Assembly (NCBI GenBank): GCA_963576475.1
Contig: OY754979.1
Location: 31,445,278 to 31,509,277 of the forward strand
Source of the DNA: Molanna angustata
Lineage: Eukaryota > Arthropoda > Insecta > Trichoptera > Molannidae
Direction of reading: 5' to 3'
DNA length: 64,000 bases
The position numbers were made by a program, and so were the translations under genes. Below the pieces are notes generated by a model. It ran no database searches. It was not told where the DNA came from and worked only from the letters and a program-made list of their open reading frames with translations. The stretch's first letter is position 1; every line of letters begins with the position of its first letter. This document shows, piece by piece, positions 44,946-56,510 of this stretch.

Positions 44946-47599
44946 AAAACTTAACATGAATTCAAAAAGTATTTATTCCTTTATATCCAAAGACCTTATA
45001 TACTAAACATTAAGACCTTATATACTTACATTATTATAAGGTATTTGTTTATATCCATAACACAAACAAATCAATACAACTATTTTTTAATAAAATTATT
45101 TATTTTTATTCCGAGTACCTGCTGACACAATAATAAACAATATATTTAAACGTTCAAAGTATTATCGTTTAATAATATTAAAAAAATATATCACTATAGA
45201 TTTATTTTGATGAGTTAATACATACCTAGTATGTAATTTTGGAACCCCCTGAAAACCCTTACTCCTTTGATAATTTATCCATAAATTCTCCACACGATAC
45301 CCGTTGAGAATTTCAAGTGAAAAATGCGAAATTGTAACTTTCCATTGATAAATAATGATAAATAACTTAATTACAACATATTTTAATAACCACAATGAGT
45401 TTCTAAATTATAGAACGGGTGTGTTCCAAAGAATAAATTAATATTTCTAGAAATGAGTTATTATAATTCATTATAATGACTCCTTTTGAATATTTATGTT
45501 GGCAAGTGTGCATCCATATAAATTTAGTATCACAGATAATATGGAAGTAAACTTTCAGTATACTTTTTAGTATATGCTGTTTTCAAAAAGAGAGAAAACA
45601 GATTTATTTGTATGCACGCTTGCCAACATAAAAACACAAAATGAGTTATTTTAATGAACGGTCTATATTATAGTGCATTCATTATAATAAGTCCTTTCGT
45701 GTTTTTGTATTGGCAAGCATGCATAGTTGACAATCTGGCGAATTTAGTTCTACGGAGTTGCTAGCATTTTAAATATTTCGCTACTTTGTAAATTTACGGA
45801 GACTGCTTTTATAAATCATTTTATTGTTTTTGGTGGTGTGTCAAAAAATAACTTTTATTGTCTTTATTTTGTGACAAATTCTACAGAATTAATTTATTCA
45901 ACTTAGCGTTATTTATACGTTGTCATATTGAGCAAAGTTTGATTTCTTCCATCTGACAACACTAAAAAGTTATTATAGTGAATACATTGTAAAATTTACG
46001 CCAAACATCTTGATCAATCTTCCGATTGCGCAGAGCGCAAATTTGTCTTTTTGCTTCGTTGGTTTATGTGCAAATCGCTCAGCTTCTCGGCTAAAAAACC
46101 AAGAGATATTTGGCTATACCTACCTATGTATGTTTCGAGGAAGTTGAAATAATGTTTTGAGGTCTTTTGAGAATAATGTAGAAAGGTACGTTCCTACCTA
46201 AAATTTACGTCAAAGCATCTTGACTGAAAATGGTTAAACAGATCGAGCAACGCTCACAGAATCCATGAAAGATTTATATTTTCACATAAAATATAACCTC
46301 ATTTCAAATTCCATGTCGTCTATCCCTGAGGAGAAATACTAAACGAAGGTACTTACTCGTTTCAAACACCATAGATACTGCATGGACCAGTCTATACACC
46401 GACCATAGAACGCAACATGAATATATACATATTAGACATTCATGATGTATGTAGGTACCTACCTCTATACCTATATAAAACGATAGCCTATGCATGAGGA
46501 TGGCTAGTGGTAATATGGAGGTTCCCGCCAATTTGTAATGCATTTTAAATTTAGCAAGAGTGACCTACAAAATTGTGTTGCTTTTAATAATATAATAGAA
46601 TAGGAAAGAAAATTTTGAACCGCGCTGATGGAAATTTTAATAATAATTGAGAATCATGTAAATGTTTAGAATTTATATGCTTTAATTTAAACCAATTTAA
46701 ACAGTTTAATGTTCTATAAAGCAAATGGTTAATTTTATGAAAATATTTGTGGAAACATTTGTTAGCAAGTTGTGATTGTGGCAGAAAAATTTAAAAAAAA
46801 AAATTGTGGTCAAAATGGTAGAAAGAGATGAAAGTACTTTTTATTTTTAAAGAGTGTTGGGAATCAAGGCATAATTCAGCCGAAACTTGATTGCTAGGTT
46901 AGGTTAGGTTTATTTAGGTTAGGGTTTGTGAGATCTGATTAGGTTTGGTTAGGCTATAGGTTACATAGGTTATGTTGTGTTAGAAAAAGAGTCGAAACAA
47001 GAGTTATAAGTTCGATTAGTTGAGCAAGCGAAATGTAAAGTACATAGGCCTACCTCACATCTCTCCCGGCCTCTCTATCATGGGTCTACTGCATCCAGTC
47101 ATTAGCAACCCACTTTATATCATCGGAACATCACGTAGGTGGTTTTCCTCTGCCTCTTTTGTCCTCATATGGTATCCATTCCAAAATCTTCTCTTTAGAT
47201 GACATCAGTTACTCCTAAACTTCTTCGTATTTCTGAATTTCTCACTCTATCTTGTTAGTTTGTGTTTCAGCATCTATGCAAGAATTTTAATCAAAAGCAC
47301 GGGTATGTTTACCTAATGTATGTACAGAAAATAATATTTGGGATGTTATAGAGCATTTTTCGGGCGGCAGAGAATGTACATTATAAAACTATTTACAGAG
47401 GGAGAGAATTGAAGAGTCAGAGAGAGAATTGACGTTTGTAAGATAATATTTCCACTCAGAAAGAGATCTTTTCTTACGTCCTCATACACCCTTTATTACA
47501 CATATCCCCACAACGTCATCTTACACATGCAAACATACCTTCACTCTCAAAAATACACTTGTTTTTTATGAGTTACTTTTTAAATTTTTATACTTTTAA
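44946..47599. other. Non-coding stretch with scattered short repeats
   Basis: No exon is recognised. It contains inverted words (TATTTATGTTGGCAAG and CTTGCCAACATAAAAACAC at about 45,490-45,635). It also has an insect-type TTAGG-like cluster at about 46,893-46,980 (GCTAGGTTAGGTTAGG, TTTAGGTTAGGG). Confidence 0.5.
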
Positions 47600-47697
47600 A
47601 GCTGGTTGGTAACCGGAGGGGTTACCAATCAAACGTAGTTAGTAATCAGAGTGGTTACTATTAAATATAAGTGGTAACCAGAGGGGTTACCAGTAAA
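47600..47697. repeat. Three tandem hairpins with GGTAACC arms
   Basis: TGGTAACCGGAGGGGTTACC (47,607-47,627), TAGTAATCAGAGTGGTTACT (47,640-47,660) and TGGTAACCAGAGGGGTTACC (47,672-47,692) are spaced about 32-33 bp apart. In the middle one the outer pair changes on both sides (G:C to A:T), keeping the stem. Confidence 0.75.
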
Positions 47698-47819
47698 GAG
47701 AGTTTACTATATCCCAAGTGGATATGATTTGAAATAAGAACACAAGGACAGTGGTTTAGAGAGAAGAAGAAAAAATGGTCAAAAGTAACAATGAGTATGT
47801 ATATTGATCACGATTAATA

Positions 47820-48297
47820 GTTTGCTTAAAGGTAAATTTACAATTGATGAAATAACTTACAAAGGAACTTTCTCACGATGAGTAGGTATAACGAGCGAGT
47901 TAGCGGGTGTGTTCGAAGTGTCCGAATCTTCGCATGTTGAAGTACCATCGTGCTCGCGGGGTCGAGAGATGACCGGTGGTCGAGAGACGAAGTGTCGGCG
48001 AGACGGCGTGGTCGTAACGGCGGTGTGAAGTGACGAATCGAAGTGACGGAATACGGAAATGAAGTGACGACGTGTAGAGGTGTAGACTCCCTTAAATAGT
48101 GCTGCGCTGGGGGTAGCAAGTTCAATGTCCTCGAACTTTCTAGACTTATTTATTTGAAGTGTCATACATACCCAGTTGAGGAGTATTGTCACTTGTTTGA
48201 CGTTGCGGGCGATGAACTCGGCCTAGCGATAAACAAATGTACTTGCCGTCGCTAGGCGCGCGCTCGAAAGAAATTTCGAGATGTGGCCTGCCACACT
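47820..48297 (-). repeat. Possible solo LTR or GC-rich element
   Basis: This is a GC-rich, CpG-rich island in AT-rich DNA. On the minus strand it starts TGTGGCAGGCCACATCTCGA (at about 48,297) and has a TG start of LTR type. It includes repeated CACTTCGATTCGTCACTTC-like words. No matching CA end or target duplication was fixed. Two open frames here are not convincing genes. Confidence 0.35.
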
Positions 48298-48436
48298 TTT
48301 ATACCTTGAAATTTATTGAGTATTTATGTACCTATAGCGAAAGGGTATTGCGTAATTATTGTTAGTATTACCTCAGAACAGGCTTCGCCTAGTGAGGTAA
48401 TAAATTCCATTGTATATTTAAGTTTAGATATTGTAT

Positions 48437-49440
48437 TTATTTGATGTATTCCAACTGTCGATTCGTTCAAGAGAATGAATTAATTCTATTGAAGGAATAG
48501 GCAGTTTAAATCTAAGATGCGTGTACGAAGGAACATTTTGTATGGCGTAGTGGACTTTTTGCATGCTAATAACACCAACTAGAGGCCTCGAGCATATATG
48601 TTCCCATACATGGATTTACTCAGAATTCGGAGTAGAACATTATATGTGAGTTTTGTGTATCTGTGTGTGTGTCTGTGTGTCCGTCCGTTCCCCTTATTAC
48701 TTTTGATCCGCTCAATTTACACAGCCCAAAATTTCAGAATATATAAACAGTTATAAGCCTACAAAACTTCTATACTCAGAATTGTGAATTTTTGTTCAGT
48801 CAGAGGTTATCAACTTTTGAAATTTTAGATTATTTTTCCATATATCTCAGAAACCATAAAAGCTAGAACGCTGAAATTTGGTATAAACATAGACAAATAC
48901 AAAATCTCAAATTAGTTTTTTTGAAAAAAATCCAGGGTTTCTCAAACATTTTTTATTAAGAAAAATATTTTATTTATGATAAATTTTTGAGTTTAACTGC
49001 CTATATTTCCATTTTTTTTAAAATAATCGAAAAAAAGCCGAAACACCCCAACTAAATAATTTAATTTTCTACAAAAAATATTGTCATTATATTAGCAAAT
49101 AAAAATTGAATTTAGTGACGACATCGCTTCATACAATTTGTATGGCAGTCGCCTACACACAATATCTAAGAAGACTTAATAGTTTGATACTAATCTCCAA
49201 ACATACATACATACCATCATGCTGTTTTCATATTCTGGGTAAGATCAAAGGACTGACCTCCATACTATCCTATCTTGACATACATACCTAGTTACATGTG
49301 TTATATAGAAAACCAAATATCTTAAAATATTAAATAATTTGTATTTATGGGTTTATAGTTTGGTACTTATTCTTCAACTATACATACTATCCAGTTGGAC
49401 AGTTGGATCTCATGTGTTACATGCAACTGTAGACAGCCAA
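48437..49440. repeat. Copy of the 26-28 kb dispersed repeat
   Basis: It runs from CCAACTGTCGATTCGTTCA through GATTTACTCAGAATTCGGAG, TTTTGATCCGCTCAATTTAC and GGCAGTCGCCTACACACAA to CATGTGTTACATGCAACT. The order matches the left arm and spacer of the palindrome at 26.2-28.1 kb. Confidence 0.7.
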
Positions 49441-50063
49441 TCAACACGTCACAATTGAAGTTATGGTTGGCCATTTGACTGATGTCAATAGATGATGAGA
49501 GAGATGAAATAGCGAAGGATATTCGAGAATGAAGAGTTTATAGACGATGCGGGATCATTTGCAAGGATAATATTAATAGATAGGTATCGATTGTTCTTGT
49601 GTTTTGACAGATAAGATGAATAGAGCCCCCATAGCTTGTAATATAAGCTCAACGATGCGACTAAAATTTAACATCAGATTTGGTTTACTTGCAGTAGGTA
49701 CTAGGTATAATACCAGTCATATTTATTGATGTGACTTAAAACGTTGTGAAATAGAGTGACGTATCACATATTTGGTCCAATATTTACTGAGTTATGTATA
49801 AAATCGTAACTAAAAATTTGGGTTACATTCGGTTTTATTTGCGTATTTCAATTTCCGACGAAATGCAATTTCAAGTTCTTCACTTATTAAAATAAATTCA
49901 ACATTAATTATCGATGAAGTTTTTATTTGGTAGAATTCCATTAGAGATATAAATTCAACATTTTATTTGGACAAAATGTATACATATGTGGCGAGTAAAT
50001 TTTGCTACAAAGAAATGCATGAGAAATATTATCACGGAGCTCGATATTTATTTAAATTGTCAT
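49441..50063. other. Unassigned non-coding DNA
   Basis: AT-rich; I see no exon, repeat family or hairpin of note. Confidence 0.5.
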
Positions 50064-50093
50064 TTTATTTATTTATTTATTTATTAAAAGAAA
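50064..50093 (-). repeat. TTTA tail of a LINE 3' end
   Basis: ATTTATTTATTTATTTATTA directly precedes the 109-bp array. LINE pieces at 54,132 and 57,575 have the same tail followed by related sequence, so this is the 3' tail of a minus-strand LINE. Confidence 0.6.
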
Positions 50094-52479
50094 CACCAAC
50101 AGAACATAGGAATACACATAAAACATAATATAGACAGTTAGAATCAGCATAGTAGTTCCAATGCTCCAATAACAGGTGTTTACAACATAATGTAATAAGT
50201 ATCACCAACAGAACATAGGAATACACATAAAACATAATATAGACAGTTAGAATCATCATAGTAGTTCCAATGCTCCAATAACAGGTGTTTACAACATAAT
50301 GTAATAAGTATCACCAACAGAACATAGGAATACACATAAAACATAATATAGACAGTTAGAATCAGCATAGTAGTTCCAATGCTCCAATAACAGGTGTTTA
50401 CAACATAATGTAATAAGTATCACCAACAGAACATAGGAATACACATAAAACATAATATAGACAGTTAGAATCAGCATAGTAGTTCCAATGCTCCAATAAC
50501 AGGTGTTTACAACATAATGTAATAAGTATCACCAACAGAACATAGGAATACACATAAAACATAATATAGACAGTTAGAATCAGCATAGTAGTTCCAATGC
50601 TCCAATAACAGGTGTTTACAACATAATGTAATAAGTATCACCAACAGAACATAGGAATACACATAAAACATAATATAGACAGTTAGAATCAGCATAGTAG
50701 TTCCAATGCTCCAATAACAGGTGTTTACAACATAATGTAATAAGTATCACCAACAGAACATAGGAATACACATAAAACATAATATAGACAGTTAGAATCA
50801 TCATAGTAGTTCCAATGCTCCAATAACAGGTGTTTACAACATAATGTAATAAGTATCACCAACAGAACATAGGAATACACATAAAACATAATATAGACAG
50901 TTAGAATCATCATAGTAGTTCCAATGCTCCAATAACAGGTGTTTACAACATAATGTAATAAGTATCACCAACAGAACATAGGAATACACATAAAACATAA
51001 TATAGACAGTTAGAATCAGCATAGTAGTTCCAATGCTCCAATAACAGGTGTTTACAACATAATGTAATAAGTATCACCAACAGAACATAGGAATACACAT
51101 AAAACATAATATAGACAGTTAGAATCATCATAGTAGTTCCAATGCTCCAATAACAGGTGTTTACAACATAATGTAATAAGTATCACCAACAGAACATAGG
51201 AATACACATAAAACATAATATAGACAGTTAGAATCAGCATAGTAGTTCCAATGCTCCAATAACAGGTGTTTACAACATAATGTAATAAGTATCACCAACA
51301 GAACATAGGAATACACATAAAACATAATATAGACAGTTAGAATCATCATAGTAGTTCCAATGCTCCAATAACAGGTGTTTACAACATAATGTAATAAGTA
51401 TCACCAACAGAACATAGGAATACACATAAAACATAATATAGACAGTTAGAATCAGCATAGTAGTTCCAATGCTCCAATAACAGGTGTTTACAACATAATG
51501 TAATAAGTATCACCAACAGAACATAGGAATACACATAAAACATAATATAGACAGTTAGAATCAGCATAGTAGTTCCAATGCTCCAATAACAGGTGTTTAC
51601 AACATAATGTAATAAGTATCACCAACAGAACATAGGAATACACATAAAACATAATATAGACAGTTAGAATCAGCATAGTAGTTCCAATGCTCCAATAACA
51701 GGTGTTTACAACATAATGTAATAAGTATCACCAACAGAACATAGGAATACACATAAAACATAATATAGACAGTTAGAATCAGCATAGTAGTTCCAATGCT
51801 CCAATAACAGGTGTTTACAACATAATGTAATAAGTATCACCAACAGAACATAGGAATACACATAAAACATAATATAGATAGTTAGAATCAGCATAGTAGT
51901 TCCAATGCTCCAATAACAGGTGTTTACAACATAATGTAATAAGTATCACCAACAGAACATAGGAATACACATAAAACATAATATAGACAGTTAGAATCAG
52001 CATAGTAGTTCCAATGCTCCAATAACAGGTGTTTACAACATAATGTAATAAGTATCACCAACAGAACATAGGAATACACATAAAACATAATATAGACAGT
52101 TAGAATCAGCATAGTAGTTCCAATGCTCCAATAACAGGTGTTTACAACATAATGTAATAAGTATCACCAACAGAACATAGGAATACACATAAAACATAAT
52201 ATAGACAGTTAGAATCAGCATAGTAGTTCCAATGCTCCAATAACAGGTGTTTACAACATAATGTAATAAGTATCACCAACAGAACATAGGAATACACATA
52301 AAACATAATATAGACAGTTAGAATCAGCATAGTAGTTCCAATGCTCCAATAACAGGTGTTTACAACATAATGTAATAAGTATCACCAACAGAACATAGGA
52401 ATACACATAAAACATAATATAGACAGTTAGAATCAGCATAGTAGTTCCAATGCTCCAATAACAGGTGTTTACAACATAA

Positions 52480-53984
52480 CCTCCTCAGGCCCAGAGACTT
52501 TTTTTTTTTTAAAAGTGGCGAAATTTTGAATTCTGTGTGAAAATAATATTTGAAAAATTTCTAAGAAGAAATTTTTTTTTTAAATTTCCGCTTTTCCGGA
52601 AAATCGTATGTCCCCTCTAGGGGACATTGGGCCTCGAGACTGATTTTGTAAAAGGAAAGAATAAATATCAGTATCTCATTTTCAGTTTATTGAAAATCAG
52701 GCTATTCGACCGAGAAGGACCTCTAACACCCGAAATAAAACGTACAGAAAGAGAGGCAACAATCCTGGACTGGCAGAAGTCATGGGATGAGTCAAGCACG
52801 GGACGATGGACCCACCGCATGATAAAAGACATTAAAACATGGACTACAAGAAGGCATGGGGAGATATCCTTCCGCCTCACGCAGGCATTCACGGGCCATG
52901 GAGTCTTCATACAGTACACGCACAAAATTGGAAAAAGATCAAATCCAACGTTTGTGTACTGCGAAGAGGAGGACGATGTGGAACATACGTTCTTTAGATG
53001 TAGCCGGTGGGTATCGGAGAGAGAGGCACTGGAGAGAGAATTGGGAGGGCCTCTGGAGCCAGACGCACTCGTAGAGTGGATGCTGCAGACGCTGGAGAGC
53101 TGGAGCACGGTGAACACATATGTTGAGAATATAATGAGGAGAAAAGAAGAAGATGAACGTAGCGAGCAGGCAGAACGAAAATAGGACAAAGGTTGCACAA
53201 CAGGGTAGGCCGAAAGGCAGGGACCTGTGTGCTACAGAAGATGAGGGGTTTTAGCTGGTGGGACTCCAGCACTACCTGGCCAGAAAGGCCAGGTGTCCAT
53301 AATGGAGGTCACTTAGGTCAATATCCGAAACTTCTCCATCGACCTCTAAATTTACAAAATTTGCAAATGAAGCGGAATCTGAAAGCAAATTAAAATATTT
53401 ATTTATTTTTGTAAATATTTTTGTAACATTTTGTATTTTTGTAACATGTCAATGCATGCATAAGTAATCTGATATTGCTGCAAAATCAATAAGAAAACAG
53501 AAATTTCTTACGATAAAATAAAACAATTGAGTAATCTAAAACATTCTCTATTCTTGATTCAATCTTGCATTTTGCTTTGCCTAGGCCCAATGTCCCCTGT
53601 AGGGGACATCCAAACTTGGCGGCTCACTGCTATTGTAAATTTTAAATTTTCTGAAAATCTGAACAGCATCTACGTAAAATGAATATTTTTGAATGTAATC
53701 ACAGAAAAAAATACAAAAAATAAAAAAAAGAAAATAGAAAAAAAATGAACTTACTTAGTTGATGACCAAAAAATTGAGTTTTTCTTGAAGACGACATTTT
53801 GACACATTAAAAAAATATCAACTGATTTTTATTTAAATTTATTGTTGGTAAAATTCAATACTGCCATCTTTTGGTGATTAGTTGCACACTTTTGTAAACT
53901 AAATTAAGTAGGTGATAAGGTAGGAAACTTCTTTTTTGAAAGTATATTTTATGTCCCCCACAGGGGACGCGGGGCCCGAGGAGG
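52480..53984. mobile_element. TIR element inside the array, ATAA target duplication
   Basis: The left end CCTCCTCAGGCCC and inverted right end CCTCCTCGGGCCC match at 12 of 13 bases. ATAA lies at 52,476-52,479 and 53,985-53,988, and removing the insert restores the 109-bp unit exactly. Near the ends and internally it has three palindromes of the form ATGTCCCCT-N-TAGGGGACAT (about 52,608, 53,592 and 53,951). The 4-bp A/T duplication and C-rich ends are piggyBac-like, but ATAA is not the usual TTAA and no transposase is present. Confidence 0.8.
52640..53400 (+). pseudogene. R1-type LINE 3' fragment inside the TIR element
   Basis: The open frame to 53,184 reads LTQAFTGHGVFIQYTHKIGK, VYCEEEDDVEHTFFRCSRW and ERELGGPLEPDALVEWML. 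This is the C-terminal zinc-knuckle (C...H-x4-C) region of R1-clade LINEs. It starts within 15-20 bp of an inner palindrome, and the non-coding tail runs to about 53,400. The fragment has no catalytic domain. Either the TIR element captured it, or the LINE inserted into it. Confidence 0.7.
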
Positions 53985-54131
53985 ATAATGTAATAAGTAT
54001 CACCAACAGAACATAGGAATACACATAAAACATAATATAGACAGTTAGAATCAGCATAGTAGTTCCAATGCTCCAATAACAGGTGTTTACAATATACATA
54101 TATTGAATATATATCGCTTAATTGAATATTA

Positions 54132-54765
54132 AATATATATTTATTTATTTATACATCTTCTTGTACATAATATAAACAAATATAATTGTACACTGGCGGG
54201 CTTATTGCCATTAGGCAATTTCTTCCAACCAACCAGATACAAAGTATTACAACATTGTGTATGTACAACAGCAAAAGAATAAGAGTAAAAGAAATCAAAG
54301 AAAATACCTATAACACAAACTATTAAAACAAAAAGAAAAAAAAAATAATTCATAGCAAGAAAAAAGGATATGGTAAGGACAGGAGAGGAATCGGGATCAG
54401 GTGTTCAAGGATAAATATTCCTTCTTTAGTTTTTTCTTGAAAATTCTAAGTGAGTTAGACGACGCAATATCCGGACTAAGGCTATTCCATAATCTTGCTG
54501 ATTGTACTTCGAACGAAGAGCTGAGATATTCTGTATTATGGTTAGGTATGGATAGTGTTGTACGTTCAACAGATCGGAGTGGAAGTCCATGATTGGATAA
54601 ATAAGTGAATTTGCTTTTGAGGTACTGTGGCAGGTTTGGGTTCGATAGAATATTGTACAATAGTGACAAAATGTGTATATTGCGCCGCTGGCGTATCCTG
54701 GGCCAACAAAGAAGATTGCGGTAAGATGATATGCGATCATATTTTTTCAACCCAAATATTACATT
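54132..54765 (-). pseudogene. Jockey-like LINE 3' fragment
   Basis: Minus-strand frames read CWPRIRQRRNIHILSLLYNI, SSFEVQSARLWNSLSPDIAS and SLRIFKKKLKKEYL, the terminal segment of a Jockey-type reverse transcriptase ORF. A 3' UTR follows, ending in a TTTATTTATTTAT tail at 54,132-54,150. The words TTCTTCCAACCAACC and CACTGGCGGGCTTATTGC also occur at 15,315-15,360. Confidence 0.65.
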
Positions 54766-54779
54766 TATAGAAAGTAAAT

Positions 54780-55238
54780 GTTAATTGATTTAATTAGCCT
54801 TTAGAAAATAATCTAAATAGGTAACTATAACACACACAGTGTAGTGTATTGTTAAAACACACTTCAGAGAAGCAATTATTAAGGGAAAACATCTCATAAT
54901 GAATGTTGACTTGCTTGTATCAAACGCTTGAAGGTGCTGAGGCTGATTTTAAGCATCTGTTATAATATGTCATTGTATATATGACCCAAATCATATTGAA
55001 TAATAAAACTGGTCTTAATGAAAAATGTCCCCGACACAAATCCTGTTGATTTTTCATGTAAAATGACCCCATCAATCCGAAGTTACCTGCATGTTTTAAA
55101 TTATTTTAATCCAAGGATAAAAAATACATTATAACTTTACCACTTTGGAATAGGCTCAGCCAGTGAGGAGGTTTATACAAAACATTGTTAATATTATTTT
55201 GATTGTATTATTCTTATTTTAATTGTAATGATGATTTT
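54780..55238. other. Unassigned AT-rich DNA
   Basis: No gene or named repeat is seen. Confidence 0.45.
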
Positions 55239-55445
55239 GTATATTTTCATCATCATCGTCATTGGCGCTATAGCCCATTATGAGCCTTGGCTTTCTCATT
55301 TTTTCCCATTTAGACCGGTCCATGGCCTGCGTTCTCCAGTTTGCAACGTCAATCCTCTTTAAATCTTTCTGTATGACGTCCATCCACCTCAGCTTGGGTT
55401 TACCCACACCTCGTCTTCCCTCTGGTCGTGCATCGACCGAAATTT
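55239..55445 (-). pseudogene. RTE-like LINE 3' end with GAT tail
   Basis: The minus strand reads GKPKLRWMDVIQKDLKRIDV and ANWRTQAMDRSKWEKM. It ends in a GATGATGATG run (the + strand shows CATCATCATC at 55,248-55,257), as in the fragment ending at 18,048. Confidence 0.7.
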
Positions 55446-55582
55446 GTATATTTTGGTTCTAATTGATAAAAAAATTTACTTTGAACTATGTGACACGGGA
55501 AAGCCCTTAACTATATTACAAAAACTCCCACAACCACAAGCCCAAATCAGTTCTCTCGGGCTAGAGTTATGACATGAGATCA

Positions 55583-56241
55583 GGGGGGCAAGTCTGGTCA
55601 ACAGGCGGAATCAAAACCATCCATGTTTACCCATATCAAGTATATAATTATATTATTGAGTTGTATAACATAGTGAGAACTCCATGAGATAATTATATCC
55701 ATGATATGGGTAAACATGGATGGTTTTGATTTTATTTCACGAACTTCAGGACGTTCTTGCTCCTTTACAATAGCTATGTTCTTCCACATTTAGAGTATTG
55801 TTCTCAAATTTGGATCGACTTGAGATAGTCCAAAAACGATTCCTCAAATTCTTAAATTAAAATAAAAAGTAATTTGTGTACCTACTTATTTTGATTTTAG
55901 TTTGTTATCTAGCAGATTCTGTTATTTTTCACAGCAGTAGCAAATTAGGTCCTTCTCCCTTCCTTTTTCCTTCATTTCCTTTCCCGCCTCGGGCAAATGT
56001 GTGAAATATATGAATATGTAATCATTTTAAGTATATTTAAATTTAATTTTGTTGTATTGTAGGTACATATTTAATGTAGGTACATCAATTGTGAACAAAA
56101 GTAATTGGTCTACCTTTTTTTATTTCATAGTGTATTATTGTACTGTTTATCTTATAAGACTGCATTTGTCCCTTAAATCAATAAATATGGGTAAACATGG
56201 ATGGTTTTGATTTCGCCGGTTGACCAGCTTGCTCCTCTGGT
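55583..56241. mobile_element. Foldback MITE, copy 3, split by a LINE
   Basis: The left end GGGGGGCAAGTCTGGTCAAC (55,583) and the right end GGTTGACCAGCTTGCTCCTC (to 56,241) are the MITE ends. They are separated by an insertion at 55,733-56,184 flanked by a 29-bp direct repeat. Confidence 0.7.
55733..56184 (+). pseudogene. Short LINE insertion with 29-bp target duplication
   Basis: Near its start the frame resembles VLPHLEYCSQIW and then, after a small gap, QKRFLKFL. This is a Jockey-type segment found near the C-terminus. The rest is 3' UTR. The flanks 55,704-55,732 and 56,185-56,213 are the same 29 bases. Confidence 0.65.
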
Positions 56242-56279
56242 ATAAAGTGGGTAGGTTGATACCACGCCAGATATATGAT

Positions 56280-56510
56280 AAGATGGCTAGTAAAAGAAAA
56301 AGCGGGCTACAATAATTGTCGTCGTTGTCTTATTGCGCGTACATGCTTTAAAACTGTGTTTAGTTACCTTCGGTGTAAATCGAGTAGCTGATTAAAATTT
56401 AAATCACTCCGTAGAGACTTAACTTGCACATCAAACATCTCTCTAACCGAGCACGGTTTTAATTCAACCCCCACATATTGATTCAGACTAAAGTGGTGAC
56501 CCCGACTCAA
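56280..56510 (+). repeat. Possible Ty3/gypsy LTR end and tRNA-Trp primer site
   Basis: TGGTGACCCCGAC (56,494-56,506) is a 13-base match to the complement of the tRNA-Trp 3' end, the primer used by CsRn1-type Ty3/gypsy elements. No gag or pol frame follows, so at most a remnant is left. Confidence 0.4.

Larger units (their letters stand above)
50094..54091. repeat. 109-bp tandem array, 23 copies, split by an insertion
   Basis: CACCAACAGAACATAGGAAT recurs every 109 bp from 50,094 to 52,383 (22 starts) and once more at 54,001, after the 52,480-53,984 insertion. Copies are almost identical. The main variable site is AGAATCAGCATA against AGAATCATCATA; the ATC form appears in units 2, 7, 8, 10 and 12. 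Sequence resemblance to the LINE 3' UTR at 57,590-57,690 (CCAATAACA, GAAACA..ACAG) suggests an amplified LINE tail. The overlapping 62-residue open frames are a by-product of the period. Confidence 0.95.

Noticed and set aside
47838..48192. Two overlapping minus-strand proteins of about 95-111 residues
   Set aside because: They are low-complexity arginine/threonine/serine-rich frames caused by the GC-rich repeated words; no domain.
50077..52439. A series of overlapping 62-residue minus-strand open frames repeated every 109 bp
   Set aside because: The period is not a multiple of three, so the frames do not fuse. They are identical because the DNA is tandemly repeated, and they continue across unit borders only by chance.
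52668..53198. 176-residue minus-strand protein
   Set aside because: It is the shadow of the R1-type LINE frame on the plus strand, which has the recognisable zinc-knuckle.
50094..54091. CRISPR-like repeat array
   Set aside because: There are no unique spacers: the whole 109-bp unit repeats. The context is a eukaryotic genome with introns.
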